Shown: piece after piece, positions 10,592 through 22,327 of the stretch
Numbering within the stretch: the first letter of the stretch is position 1
Layout of the letters: each line of letters starts with the position of its first letter
DNA from: Tricholoma matsutake
Lineage: Eukaryota > Basidiomycota > Agaricomycetes > Agaricales > Tricholomataceae
Length of the DNA: 64,000 bases
Direction: 5' to 3'
Assembly: GCA_026075535.2 (NCBI GenBank)
Contig: AP026543.1
Span: 10,416,001 to 10,480,000, forward strand
Position numbers and translations under genes: made by a program
Notes under the pieces: generated by a model
What the model was told of the DNA's origin: nothing
Database searches by the model: none
What the model saw: the letters and a program-made list of their open reading frames with translations, nothing else

Positions 10592-12804
10592 ATGCGACCT
10601 TCTGTAGCACGCAGGATCGCCTTATCTTTCCTGGTCTCCCTGTCTCTCTGTCGCGCAGAGATCCTCACAGACCCCTCCGTTGCATCTAGAACTTCGTATG
10701 ACTTCATTGTCATCGGCGGTGAGCCCTTTACAATGGTCTAGTGCAACTTATATGTGCTCATAATGAAAGTATAGCTGGGATTGGGGGGAATGTCATTGCG
10801 AACCGTTTAACCGAAAATCCTAACTGGAATGTTCTTGTTCTTGAAGCCGGGCCAAGGTAAGCATCTCTTCTCTTCAGCATGTTACTTGACATAAGTTTCA
10901 AACCTCAGCAACGAGGGTGTAATTTATGCGGAAATACCCTTCATGGCCGCTCATCTGGAGCCGGACACAGCATATGATTGGAACTATACTACTACACCTC
11001 AGGTAGGACTGGGTGGTCGCTCAATTCCCTACCCGCGAGGCTACATGCTCGGTGGTTCCAGTTCCGTTAGTAAGTCGTCTCCCCCCTTCTCCACCTCGAA
11101 CACGTCGCTTATTCACTGTCACCCTGAAACCAGATTACCTTATTTACAATCGCGGTTCGCAAGACGACTGGGACCGGTATGCTGCCGTCACCGGTGATCA
11201 GGGCTGGTCATGGAACAGTATGAAGCCCTACTTCCTGAAACACGAACGCTTCACTCCGCCCGTCGACAACCACAATACGACGGGCCAAATGGACCCTTCT
11301 ATTCATGGATACAACGGGATGACTGCTGTTACACTTTATGGCTACCCGACGGCCATTGACGGGCGTATCATCGAGGCTACCCAGCAGCTTGGAGGTCCTC
11401 ATAGGTTTAATCTTGATGTTAACACTGGGAACCCACTTGGGATTGGTGAGTGGCGTGACTCGGGGCGCTAGCAAGCATGCTGATTATATCTTGTTCTACC
11501 AGGATGGATGCCGTACACTGCTAACGGTCCGCGTAGGGATAGCTCTGCAACATCATACCTCGCACCCCAATTTCTTCAACGACCTAACTTGCACGTCGTG
11601 CTCGGCGCCCACGTTTCACGTATCTTGCAAGTGGGCAGGGGAAATAGCCCCTTCAGAACGGTCGAATATCAGATCGGGTCTGGAGGTATGTTTTTCTTCC
11701 TACACCTGACCTTTTAACTGACATGCTTGCATGCTATAGCTCTACAAACTCTGACCGCTAAAAAGGAAGTTATCCTCGCCGGGGGTACAGTTGGCACACC
11801 ACGCGTTCTCTTGAGCTCTGGCATTGGTCCCGCAGCGGAGCTAAGGGCGCTAGGCATCACTCCGATTGTCGACCTTGCCAGTGTAGGCAAAAATTTGTCC
11901 GACCATTCATTCCTCTACTCCCCTTTTCTTGTAAATTCGACTAATACCTTCGACGACTTCAATCGATCGCCAGCTCTACAGCAACAGGGCGTTGCTTTTT
12001 GGGAGTCTACAGGCACCGGACCATTGGTTGACATTATTGGATCTCATATCGGATTTATCCGACTTGATTCCAACAATTCTATCTTCCAAACAGTGGCCGA
12101 TCCATCAGCAGGGCCGACATCAGGACACCACGAATTCCTCATCGGTGTACGTTCATATATCTCTTTCTCTCGCAAAATAGTTCACTCTTCTTACGTTGTG
12201 TTCTTCTGCTTACCAGAATGGACAACTGCATCCTCCTCCGACTGGTAACTTTATCGGCTTAAGCACGATCGTCGTTTCTCCCTCTTCGCGCGGATCAGTC
12301 ACCTTGAACTCAACCAACCCGTTCGCTCCGCCGGTCATCGACCCCGGACTACTGCGCGATGAATTCGACAGGGTGGTGTTGCGCGAAGCGATCAAGCTCG
12401 CCATCCAATTCACGCAAGCTCCTGTGTGGTCGGATTACGTTATCGGTCCGACGGGCGGCTTGGCCATCGCACTCAATGCGACGACAAATCTGGATGGTGC
12501 TATTGACCAATATGTCACAAACCATACCGGTACTATTTGGCACCCTGTAGGAACGGCGAGTATGTCACCTGTGGGCGCGCCCTGGGGAGTTGTGGATCCA
12601 GATTTGAAGGTTAAGAAGGTGACTGGTTTGAGGATTGTTGATGCATCTGTTTTCGTGAGTTGTTGGTTTGTTCTTATGCGTTTGTTGTTGAGGCTCATGA
12701 ACGATTCAAATTTATAGCCATACATACCCAGTATGCATCCCCAAGTCCCTATTTACGTGGTTGCAGAGAGAGCGGCCGATTTTATCAAGGCTGAATATCA
12801 CTGA
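10592..12804 (+). CDS. Secreted GMC oxidoreductase, aryl-alcohol oxidase-like (AA3_2 type)
   Basis: An FAD flavoenzyme that oxidises alcohols (aryl alcohols or sugars in this family), usually secreted and supplying H2O2 for lignocellulose decay. Exons: 10592-10718, 10775-10856, 10909-11069, 11134-11445, 11503-11685, 11740-12146, 12217-12654, 12718-12804; together 1797 nt, 598 residues. A signal peptide spans residues 1 to about 22 (MRPSVARRIALSFLVSLSLC). The dinucleotide motif GAGIGG is at about 42-47 and is completed only by splicing exon 1 to exon 2. LEAGPSNEG, then RGYMLGGSSSVNYLIYNRG (GMC signature 1), and AGGTVGTPRVLLSSGIGP (signature 2) follow. The catalytic histidine is in WHPVGTASM, and the second active-site histidine is in PSMHPQ near the C-terminus. 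Length fits the family. The exact substrate cannot be read from sequence. Confidence 0.93.
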
Positions 12805-14606
12805 TTGACAAGCGGTCCCCCCCAAAGATAAATATTCGTCCGTGCTTCCAGCGTCGCAGACATTTACTCTGAATCTGACAATTTGAATTATTATTATCGT
12901 TTTGTATCTCAAATAGTGCTGGTAGAAGAAACAGACACTTTCTATGTATGCGTTGAATTAGAACCAGATCGCAATCCCGCGTTCCAAGTGCTTATGGTGA
13001 AAGTCAGAGCTAATTTGGATCCATCTGTTGTTGACTACCGATTATAAACTATTCATAGTTCTCGTCGTAATATATTTTGACCAATACGACTTCCATAATA
13101 TTCAGAGGAAGTTGTGGTGACAGATTACAGTGCGAATGTTGAACATTGCCCAAAGAGAGGAATCCAGAATTAGCAGGGACATTCCTCTACCAGAAGTTAA
13201 AACAATCTAATAACGAAAAGTCGAAGTCCACATGCACATGTACACGTGAGGTGAAACACCAACACGGTTACGGGGAACACCACCATAACCCCCAGTAGCA
13301 CCAATGACAAAAGTCCTCACTCAGCTCACCTACCTCTCTCCATTACGCGTAAGTCGCTGTAGGTAGCGAGAACGTCAACGTGCTCGTGGAAGTGCGGGGT
13401 GTAGTATTTGCAGCTGCTGATCTCTGGAGAAGGGGCTGGCGACGATAGGGGTGATACTCACTGTGGAGGGGAGAGAGCTGAGGTCGGTGGCGGCTGGGAG
13501 GACTTTCACCACGATGCCTGTTGATATCCCTGTCCCCTTCCCCGCAGCGGTGCCAGGTACTGGTAAGATGGAAAGGGGCCGATGAAGTGAGTGACTGCTT
13601 GAGGGAAGGATAATCGATAATCAGTACGCTGACATGGTTGTTTATTCAGATCTACAGATAGTGTCCGTGGGAACTTGGAGGGCTCAAGTTACTGTTCTGG
13701 ATGTGTACTTTGCACGGCGTAACGATGTTAGATACTAAGATAGCTAGAGGGCGAGCTATCCTATTTTACAAACAACCATTAAGCAGCTGACATGGATCAA
13801 GCGCCCGAAGATCGTGGTTGAACTCAATAAATTTGCTGATGTGAACATGAAGCTGGGAGGCAAAATCAGCACTGGCAGAAGTGATGAACGCTACGATGGA
13901 GGGAACAAATCACAGATCCGCTAAACAGAAGTGGGATAAGGTCACGTATGGAAGCAAGGCTATGCCTGCGATGCAAATGAGTAAAGAAAGTCACACTTGA
14001 CATGCTGATCCGCTTCTGCCCACAAAACGTTTCGTTGGAATTGCTTCTAGTACCACTTCAATATTTGATTGTTCCGGAAAGCAGTTAATTACCCGCTTGG
14101 TCCATATCAGGTCCACATTGTCGTGAGTCCGCGAAAGACCTTCAAAACCTAAGGCCAATTGAAAAACATTCAGAGGCAGCCGATAGTAAAGGATGCGCAT
14201 GCGCACACTGCCAAGCGAAGGAACATCGAAGTTGGCTTGGTACGAACAAACAAACAACGGGCGGAGCAGCCTACAACCCCGTAGTCTTCCAACCCAGCGT
14301 TTCAGTCGGCACCCTGCGTTTCTCAACAGAAATTGCAGAATAAGCCTGAAAAAAGAGTTGCAAATATGCTCTATTCAACGCAGGGGCCTGGCATGTGGCC
14401 GTAAACTACGGTGCATTGCAAGCAAACCGCGAGGTTAGGAAGTATCAAATATGATGTGATGAACACCCACACAATGAGCGGGTAGGATTTACATAATGCC
14501 ATAAGTGCATCGCGTCTCTGGCGGAGCCGAGCTGCGCGGTATGTACAAACTATGAAACCTGAGGCCTGAAGGCTCAGATGGGCATTAAGCTTATTGTGAA
14601 CGTCGC
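12805..14606. other. Intergenic; short Rossmann-like relic on minus strand
   Basis: No intact gene. On the minus strand near 13320-13281 a short frame reads RTFVIGATGGYGG, resembling the first beta-alpha unit of an NmrA-like NAD(P)-binding protein, with nothing comparable either side; it is probably a relic or chance. A minus-strand open frame at 13991-14326 is not recognisable. I searched by eye for short frames ending in a CaaX motif, as expected for pheromone precursors, and found none I would defend. Confidence 0.35.
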
Positions 14607-17135
14607 CGACTCTAACTTGTATTTCTAAGCAGACGTTGGTGGCGTTTGTTCGACGTTAAACGTTAAGATCCCAGGAGCACAGGTGTTCCGGTTCTCGGAC
14701 GAGGGAGATTGACAGTGCCTCGTCCCGTTTACATTCTGTCTGTTACCCAGGAGAATGTGTTGGTTTACTTACTACTCCCCAAATCAGGTATCCTCCCCCT
14801 GGTACTCAAGCAGCTAGCAGTATTGCGGTCATATATAACTGAGCCCTGCAGCAAACTATGTTTGTCAAGATTCAGGAAACTTCATATTGTTTGTCATTTG
14901 TTTAAGTTCTGTACCTTTAGTGTTTACTCCGCTAAGAACTTCGAAGTAGTCCTTGCCGCGCTGCTTGTACCCAAGCCAAAAGCGATTAATAAGTTATCCC
15001 CTCTCAGGAGAACTCGGATCTGCCGTGGTGACAGCAAATGGCCCGCTCAGACCAGTTGTTACTCGGGTATCGCGAGCGTCATTCGATATCAAAGAGTGAG
15101 TGGATTCCATGGGTTAAGTCACTGAGGATGTGAATGCTGGTGCACGCTCCAGTTTAGTAACAAATCCGGGAGGCGTCGCAATTTCAGTATGTGGTTCGGG
15201 GTTGGTGGAAAATGAGGACTGGCCTGCATCGTGCTCTGCGTGCGGGCTACTTTCGTCGGGGAGAGACAAACCGCGATATGAAATAGTAGATGGGATAGTA
15301 TTTTGAGTCCTACTAAAAGCTCCGTTGATGTCAGCGAAGACCTTTGTCAGATTTGTGGAAAAGGAAAAGGATCGTTTCTCTGAGGTAGACCCGTGAGCAA
15401 AAACCAGAGGGATGGCACCTGCAGGATTGGCAGGGATCACGTCTCGACTCCTGAAAGTTCCAAGGTGTGAAGAACGTCAGCCTAGGGGATAGAGGAATAA
15501 CAATGAGAACAAAGTACCTGCCGTGTGGAACAAGTGGGACGAAATGTCGTATGACGGATTGATAGCTCGCGCGTGCCTCATGATGAAGGCCAAAGCAAGC
15601 AAAGAATAAGAATGCACAGAGAACATATTCCCATCGAGTTATCTCCAAATTATGTAGCAACGATGGATCAGACCGCCAGACGCGGGCAGGAACTTTCTGA
15701 ATGTAGGACATGTCCGCATGGGTTTCTTTCCATCCTGGCCATGGGTAGACGCTGCTCCAGCGATCGATGAACAACCAGAGGCATAAAGGGAGTAGGACAG
15801 CACTGCCGATAACGGCGATGATCAGGAGACGGACGTATGTGCTTGTAGACATATTGCTGTTGCTAGAGAGCATCTCGCTGAACCGTAAACGCTTCTCGCG
15901 GAGAATATATATGATCATGACTTCGAAAAGAGTCAGCCAATTACAAGAATTTGAATACCCGATTAAAAGAATTAACACACCTGAATATACAGCACACACA
16001 AGGGAAATCAGCAACTGGGGCATGGTTTGCAATACGATACCAACAGGAGTATTGCTCACGATGGCCAAGGGGCCGAAGTCTTCGTAAAGCAAGAAACGAC
16101 CGTTTTGAGGAATATACACTGTTTGAATGAGAGTGTTCATTGAGGTTATTTGAAGCAGGGTATCGAAGAACAACCTACACAGGATGGCGGCTATCACAGG
16201 AATCCCGAATCCCAAAGCTAAGTCAACTATCACAGCATGACGTCTCTGTGTGAAGTATCATGGTATGAGCCTGTCCAACAGCAGACTATCAGAGGAAGAG
16301 GCTACTTTGGCCCTGGTGTCTATAGTGTTCCTAGTGACGACAAGGTAAAGGCGACGAGTGGCGCACATAACTGCGGTAGGTATTGCAACAGCAACAGCAT
16401 TACCAAAGCATGAAGCTGTAAAACCTGCGTGAGGATTCTACTAACCAAGAGATTTGATAAGCCCACTTATATCACACCAGACTGGTGCCGAATTATTGGT
16501 ATTAGAGCTCCAGATGATAGAGTTGATGAAGTAGACCAGACAGGCTACACCATCCCAAGCCATGAGAAGGCATGTTCCGGTATTCCAGGCTGACAAGCAA
16601 TTGTGAGCTCAGGATCAGATGTCGTCAGAAAAAATTACTTACATTGCAAGTGCCGTGGAAAGGGGATGCAGCAGAGCAGGATACCAATGAAAGAGAACAA
16701 CGAGAACACCCTGTTGGACGCAGCCATCGTGTACAGAACCTGAGAGCTCGAGCGATAGACTCGCTGCTGTGCGATGCACTATTATAGCCTAGAGTACAGA
16801 ATCAGAAAACGGAAACGAATCGGGATATCAATCAGGTGTGCCTAGTATGCGGCCTAGTGCTACTGCCGCGCGCCTGTATGGCATCTAGAAATGCACTCCC
16901 AGCCCATAGGTATGCTGAGGCCTGCGCAGTTATCTAGATTCCCATGGACCAGCATAGGCCGACGGGCCCCTTGTTTGTTAGAGTGGCAATGCCATGGAGT
17001 GGGCAGACTAAGTGGCAGTTCGTCACAAGGCTTTCCATTCCGGGTCCAGCGCCTCTGCAGATTCTCGATCCCTGTTCATGGTGCTAGATCTCGCCTTCGT
17101 TTTCTGGACCTATGTAGATTATCTGCAAACGTATT
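14607..17135. repeat. Segmental duplication copy 1, left part (receptor locus)
   Basis: This stretch matches 48805-51290 in the same orientation, with scattered substitutions and small indels. It begins at the shared CGACTC-AACTTGTATTTC and runs without large gaps to GCAAACGTATT at 17135, where a transposon interrupts copy 1. It carries a complete STE3 receptor gene and both flanks. The match resumes beyond two transposon insertions at 19862-19870 and 23017-23489. Confidence 0.92.
15114..16727 (-). CDS. STE3: STE3-type pheromone receptor (GPCR), copy 1
   Basis: A seven-helix receptor for lipopeptide mating pheromones (STE3 / fungal class D GPCR family). In Agaricomycetes such receptors form the B mating-type locus or related non-mating paralogs. 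Exons on the minus strand: 16727-16643, 16589-16467, 16415-16306, 16245-16179, 16118-15981, 15920-15518, 15450-15114; 1263 nt, 420 residues plus stop, all frames closing. Family landmarks: WNTGTCLLMAWDG and FINSIIW in TM2, APVWCDI before TM3, RRLYLVV, RRHAVIVDLALGFGIP in TM4, NGRFLLYEDFGP, FSEMLSSNSNMS in the third intracellular loop, PARVWRSDP, and RWEYVLCAFLFFACFG in TM7. A hydrophilic tail rich in Ser and Thr covers about residues 300-420. It differs from copy 2 at about nine residues. No CaaX pheromone precursor was seen nearby. Whether it is a mating or non-mating receptor cannot be told from this window. Confidence 0.93.
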
Positions 17136-17303
17136 CAAGGGGGTGTCGGAGTTTGAAGTTACCATATCAGGATGGTTAGTTAGTCCGAGCCTCTTAAATT
17201 TTTTTTGGAAGTCACATGATAATTGTACCCGAGGGCCCTATCGTGCCTTCCTGGCAAAAAAAAGCTTATGACAGGCCCCCTTTTGGAAGGCAGGTGCCAA
17301 CTG

Positions 17304-18023
17304 ACACAACAGGCAGGGCAAAACTTTCCCAGAGAGAAAATGTGGAGAAAATGTGGAGAAAATTACACTTTTTCATGTAGCAAACCAGTAAAGAAAAACT
17401 GGTGAAAGTAGGTTATTTTCTCTTTATTTTCTCTGCAATCTGCCTATGGGAAAATATATCATTTGTGTGGAGAGAAAAAAAGGGGAATCTGAAGTGAAAA
17501 GAACTTATTTCCTCTTGATTTCCCCCTGATTTTTTCCTAGGAAAAAAAGTTATATTTCCTGCAAGAGCAAATCAGAAATCTCTGGAGAATACAAGTTATT
17601 TCTTACAAATTTTGGCCTAGAAAATTCCATGTGGAAAAGTGTAATTTTCTCCTCACGTTTGCCAGATTTTCACCTGGAGAAAATTACATTTTTCCACATG
17701 CAATTTTCTAGGCCAAAATTTGTAAGAAATAACTTGTATTCTCCAGAGATTTCTAATTTGCTCTTGCAGGAAATATACCTTTTTTTTCCTAGGAAAAAAT
17801 CAGGGGGAAATCAAGAGGAAATAAGTTCTTTTCACTTCAGATTCCCATTTTTTCTCTCCACACAAATGATATATTCTCCCTTAGGCAGATTGCAGAGAAA
17901 ATAAAGAGAAAATAATCTATTTTCACCAGTTTTTCTTTACTTGTTGCTACATAGAAAAGTGTAATTTTCTCCACATTTTCTCCACATTTTCTCTCTGGGA
18001 AAGTTTTGCCCTGCCTGTTGTGT
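17304..18023. repeat. Fold-back (palindromic) element, arms about 340 bp
   Basis: The sequence from 17304 (ACACAACAGGCAGGGC) runs into a central axis near 17665 and is then repeated as its own reverse complement, ending with GCCCTGCCTGTTGTGT at 18023. Both arms contain the same ordered blocks (CTTTCCCAGAGAG, GTGGAGAAAAT, CTGCAATCTGCC, CCTAGGAAAAAA, CTCTGGAGAATACAAG, GGCCTAGAAAATT) with few mismatches. It has no coding capacity. Its transcript would form a hairpin of roughly 340 bp. Target duplication not identified. Confidence 0.88.
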
Positions 18024-18802
18024 GAGTGGTCAGAAGCATGCAGAATGACTAATCACATCAGTAAACAAGGATTTTAGTTTCCATCAGTTTCTCACCTCAG
18101 GAAGCCAAAAAAAGAGAGAAAACGGGGAAACTGGGCCACTGGGAAACCCATGTCCTGTTTCCCAGAAACTGCCTGGGAGCACATTTTATGGAAACCTAGG
18201 AAACTGAAATCTAATGCTTTGTTTATTTTGAGCACTTGTATGTAATTGTAAATAACAATAAATGGGGCACACCCAGAAATTTATTGATGTTGCCAGCAGT
18301 GTTTATATACCTGTGAGAGTGCATGGATCATTTGGCAATGTTTGGCATCCAATGGGTACATAAACCCTCCCACAATCCCCTAATTTCCTCCAGTTTGGAC
18401 TGTTTTTATTCAGTAATGTAATAAAAATGTAGGTTATGCATTACTACAACGTCTGCCCAAGTTTCTCAGTTTCCCAGTGTCCAGTTTCTAGGAACTGAGA
18501 AACTAATGGAAACCAATGAAAACCCAGAAATTATTTTTGTGTTTTGCTGATGCACAGTGATCAGTAGAGACTACTCTATTAAGCATGCACATAAGGTACT
18601 GAAACAGAGAAGGAACCAATGGTGGATGAGGATGTCTAGACTGTAGAACATGGGTCAGAACCAGGAATGGTGGGGTGCAGAATTTTCTGCAACACCATCA
18701 TGGAACAGCAAATAAAAAGAAGCAGCAATCTGCAGAGAGGGCTGAAAAGGCAAAGGAAAACATGATGAAGTGGTTTTGACCTTGAGCACCTGCTGTGCTG
18801 CC

Positions 18803-19260
18803 TGTTAGGGCAACACCCACTATCTGCTAGCTAAGACCATGTGGGCTCTCTCTACAAGAAGGCAGGATGCACCCACATGATGGGGAAATTGATGGTTTTG
18901 ATGCAAGGGGTTATTAATAGTTCACACCACAAGTATAGGTGGAATACCTAAGAGAACACAACTGGGGTCCCCTAGGTGTGTATTCAAGGTTTATATACTA
19001 TGTTACATATATTATACATTGTTGCTACTGATGCACACATACATGCGGGTACATATTGATGCATGCATCAGAGAAATGGATTGTAGCTAAGTGAGTTAGC
19101 TGAGTGGTCTGTACCAGTCTGTACCAGTAGCCAATTTACTGATGTGCAAAATAAAATTCTCATGCTAGCAAAGTGTAGCATAATTCAGCAGAATGTAGTG
19201 TAATTTGACATAATAAAGTAAAAATGATATTTGATTAGGTAATGGGGCTATTTCCTAACA
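18803..19260 (-). repeat. Solo LTR of a Ty3/gypsy-type family
   Basis: On the minus strand it starts TGTTAGG and ends CCTAACA, and is flanked by the 5-bp duplication CTGCC on both sides (18798-18802 and 19261-19265). It is clearly related to the LTR at 61954-62354, sharing blocks such as CATGTGGTCTTAGCTAGCAG and GGTATTCCACCTA in the same order. No internal retroelement sequence adjoins it, so it is a recombined solo LTR, lying within the hAT-like element. Confidence 0.88.
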
Positions 19261-19987
19261 CTGCCCACTGTAGCCATACCAACTCTCATAAAGCCTGTAC
19301 ACACACCCTCAACTTTGTCAAACACACTTGGTGAATAGTCCACACCTACCACCTCTGCATCTTGCTTTGACTAGATGTCCTGTTGGTGTTGCACTTTTGC
19401 ACAAATTCCATATGTGTGTAGAATGTAGAAGCACTTCCACCAGATGTGGGTGAAGCCGACCTGAGCCATCCACTTGCAGTATTTTTGGGGGATCCTGTGG
19501 GATGTGCTGGGGAGGATGAAGATGCATGGGAAAAATTTGATGGACCACTCAACACATTACTTCAACAGCCACCTGTGTACAGCAGAATCACTGGGTTGAT
19601 AGTGCATCCAGTACCACCTACAGTGCATCAATCTGGAGTATGTTGTCAATGGCTGGGCTTGTGAGGCATGTGAGGCAAGTAGGAACAGTCTGAGGCATGG
19701 TGAAAAGCGGCGGAGAGGATAATGTGACAAGGGCAGTGTTAAAATTTTCTTATATAGTAACTGATTCCCACACCTAGTTAGTTAGTTCCCCTACCCAGGC
19801 CATCAAAAAAAAATTCAACCTGATATACTTAATTTTTTTCTGACACCCCCTTGAACATATTCCTATATTACAGCCAATTTCATAAACATATGGAATTTCA
19901 ATTTGACGAAAAGTGAGCTTTGGCTCTATTTATGTAGTAGGACCCATGGCACCTCTGCTGCTACCTGCCTGTACTTTGTAATACACC

Positions 19988-21050
19988 ATGCCTTGCAGGT
20001 CAGTTTCACAGGACCTGAAGGCGCAAATCCTAGTACTATACTATGAACAACACTTTGCTGTCAAAGAAATCTGTGGAATACTTGGAATAAAGAAGAGTCT
20101 TGTATACAAATCCCTCAACTTGGACAGAACTTATCGTGTCGCACATAATCCTCACTCCCGCAATTTGGGTTGGAAGTGTTTGTTGACAGTTACAGACACA
20201 AGATTTCTCTATAGTCTTTTGGCACAGAGACATTGCAGCTACCTGGATGAGCTGCAGGATGAGCTGTTTGAGTGGCATGGTGTATGGACTTCAACACCCA
20301 CATTACTCAGGACTCTTCGCTGCCTTCATTTTTCCAGAAAATGTGTCTCTGCCCATGCTATTGAATGCAATGACCTTCAACATTCACACTTCATGCTCCA
20401 GATTGGCATGGTGGTCCATCATCCTGATATGATAATGTTTGTAGACAAGGCAGCAAAGAATGAGCAGACAAATGGGTGGAGATATGGTTGGTCATTGAAA
20501 GGGAGGAGATGTATTCAGAGGAGAGTCTTTGTTTGTGGGCAGCGATGGTCTATTCTTCCAATCCTCACACTTAACAGCATCATCACATACAACATCATCC
20601 CTGGATCGGTTATGTCAAAATGCTTCCTTCAGTTTCTTCATGAGCTTGTGGTACATTTTGGATAAACTCAATGAATGCACATCTGATCGATCTCCATAGA
20701 TCCCTTTGACCAATCTGTATCCTGGTCCCTGTAGTGTTCTCATCCTTGACAATTGCAACATACACCATGCTGAGGAGATTCAAGAGCTGGTTGAAGACCA
20801 AGCAGGTGAGTTGGGCCCCTTTTATCCCAAATATGTCATAATCATTTCCCTTGTTGTAGGATGCAAGCTCATCTTCCTTCCGCCTTACTCCCCTGACTTG
20901 AACCCAATTGAGCAGGCTTTTTCAGCCATCAAATCATACTTGCGCTACTTTTATAATGATCTGTCTCTTTCAGTAATTGATGCTGCATGTCAAAGTATTA
21001 CTTCTGAAAAGGCATGGGGATTCTTTCATGCATCAGGATATGTTGCATAA
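19988..21050 (+). CDS. Tc1/mariner-type DDE transposase, apparently intact
   Basis: Cuts and rejoins the ends of its element. Exons 19988-20650, 20700-20805 and 20860-21050 sum to 960 nt, 319 residues; the two introns are 49 and 54 nt and both are GT-AG. Without splicing a stop appears soon after exon 1. Residues 1-60 form a helix-turn-helix DNA-binding region (VKEICGILGIKKSLVYKSL). The catalytic triad is visible: Asp153 in MFVDKAAKN, Asp238 in LILDNCNIHH, and Glu274 in PPYSPDLNPIEQAF, a D-35-E spacing. The usual VDEAA reads VDKAA here, but the aspartate is kept. An open frame in an otherwise heavily mutated region suggests recent arrival. Confidence 0.88.
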
Positions 21051-21278
21051 ATGTCTCATAATTGATACTCTACAATAATAACAAAGCTTGTGGACTACAT
21101 AGTGTACGTAACAGGGAATACAAAAGCAGAGAGACCAGTGTCAAAGCAAGCAGAGAGCATAGTAATTGAACAACTCAGAGCAAGCAACAAGTACACATCA
21201 AACCAGGAATCCATCCTCATCAAATCCTTGATCAGCTGCAAATTTGGGAATGTGATTTGCAGGGAGTTCCTGCATTCA

Positions 21279-21773
21279 TCAAAGAACAGGGCAAAAAAAT
21301 GACCATGAGTAATCACGAGGTGGTGCATCTGGGTCCTTGGGCTGCATGGCACTTCCAAAGTAAGATGCTGCACCAGATCCATCATTCCAGCGCTTCTTGA
21401 ATTGATACCGCTTGTCATCTTCATCTGTTGTTTCACCAGTACGTTGGTCGATGGCTTTGTGTTTTGATGAAGTTTGAGCTTCTGGACCAGACCACCAAAC
21501 TTGAGTGCCTTGTTTCAAGCACATAGCATCGCTGCAAGTGATCCCAAGTTTGGTGAGTTCTTCTGTCTTGACAAGGTGAAGAATGTCGGGTCCAAATCCT
21601 TTGTCATGCAAGGGCCATTCATATGACATGGCATGAGATACACCAAGATTATTCTCTGCATATTCAAGGTAGTGTGCAAGTTTAGTCAGTGTGTAGATAA
21701 TTTGAGGCAAGTTTGGGGCAGATGTTTGGGGCAGATGTTTGGGGCAGATGTTTGGGGTGGAGTAACACAACAC
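21279..21773 (-). CDS. Open frame in the Tc1-like element, possible 3' exon of the second gene
   Basis: A 164-codon frame on the minus strand inside the transposon. It begins with a low-complexity segment produced by a 13-bp minisatellite (Pro-Gln-Thr-Ser-Ala-Pro repeats) and continues into unique sequence with charged and aromatic residues (HDKGFGPDILHLVKTEEL, RYQFKKRWNDGSGAASYFG). I do not recognise a family. Same strand and element as the frame at 22328-22873, so both may belong to one spliced gene. Function unknown. Confidence 0.45.
   Translation of the reverse strand: MLCYSTPNICPKHLPQTSAPNLPQIIYTLTKLAHYLEYAENNLGVSHAMSYEWPLHDKGFGPDILHLVKTEELTKLGITCSDAMCLKQGTQVWWSGPEAQTSSKHKAIDQRTGETTDEDDKRYQFKKRWNDGSGAASYFGSAMQPKDPDAPPRDYSWSFFCPVL
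21711..21757. repeat. 13-bp minisatellite, about 3.6 units
   Basis: GTTTGGGGCAGAT is repeated three times and then partly, directly head to tail. It lies within the minus-strand frame of the second transposon gene and keeps no multiple-of-three period. Confidence 0.9.
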
Positions 21774-22327
21774 GCCACGATGGTGTTAGGAGCCTTGACA
21801 CCCATAACAGTAGCAAGCGAGGTAACAATGGTAGATATAAGGGCAAGCTTGGAACTAGGAGTTGATGAAGAGGATGCACTGCTTCTATGTCAGCCACGGT
21901 GAAGAGGAGTGATAGATGAACACCTGTTTTGGGGGTCAAATGTATTGATGTTTGGTGGTGAATCTATAGATGCAGTCCCATCATACTGCATGGAAGTGAC
22001 TCAGTGAAGAACAACCTGTCAGAACATTTCAACTCACCAATGCACATACCCATTCATCCATCATGAAGGGTGTGAGGCCAACACTTTCACCAGTGACAGT
22101 ATTGATATATGCATAACTAGAGTCATGATCATTCCCCCAGTGTTTTTCCAACTTGAGTTGAAAACAAGCAAGTTCTTCATCTTTTTTATTCATCCCACTT
22201 TCTCCCACATTCTAAATCCACAAGATCAGAGGTCAAGCATATTACAAGAAGGTGATATGAAATGTACCTCATTGACATCACTCTCTGACTCGCTTGTTGC
22301 ATCCTGCTGTCAAATAACTTGTAAAAC

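Larger units (their letters stand above)
17136..19853. mobile_element. Non-autonomous hAT-like DNA transposon with nested insertions
   Basis: The ends are inverted copies: CAAGGGGGTGTCGGA at the left, and the reverse complement of the right end reads CAAGGGGGTGTCAGA. It is flanked by an 8-bp target duplication, AACGTATT on the left (17128-17135) and AACATATT on the right (19854-19861). The uninterrupted site AACGTATTCCTATATTA survives at 51283 in copy 2. Eight-base duplications are typical of hAT elements. No transposase is visible. Inside lie a fold-back palindrome (17304-18023), a second, weaker inverted-repeat region near 18070-18535 with AGTTTCC-type ends, a solo LTR (18803-19260), and unassigned sequence. 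Confidence 0.8.

Noticed and set aside
13281..13320. NmrA-like Rossmann start (FVIGATGGYGG) on the minus strand
   Set aside because: Only about 13 residues match and no domain continues on either side; too short to call a gene.
8828..17135. Possible pheromone precursor genes near the receptors
   Set aside because: I looked for short frames ending in Cys-aliphatic-aliphatic-X before a stop and found none with a supporting N-terminus; these genes are short and variable, so absence is not proven.
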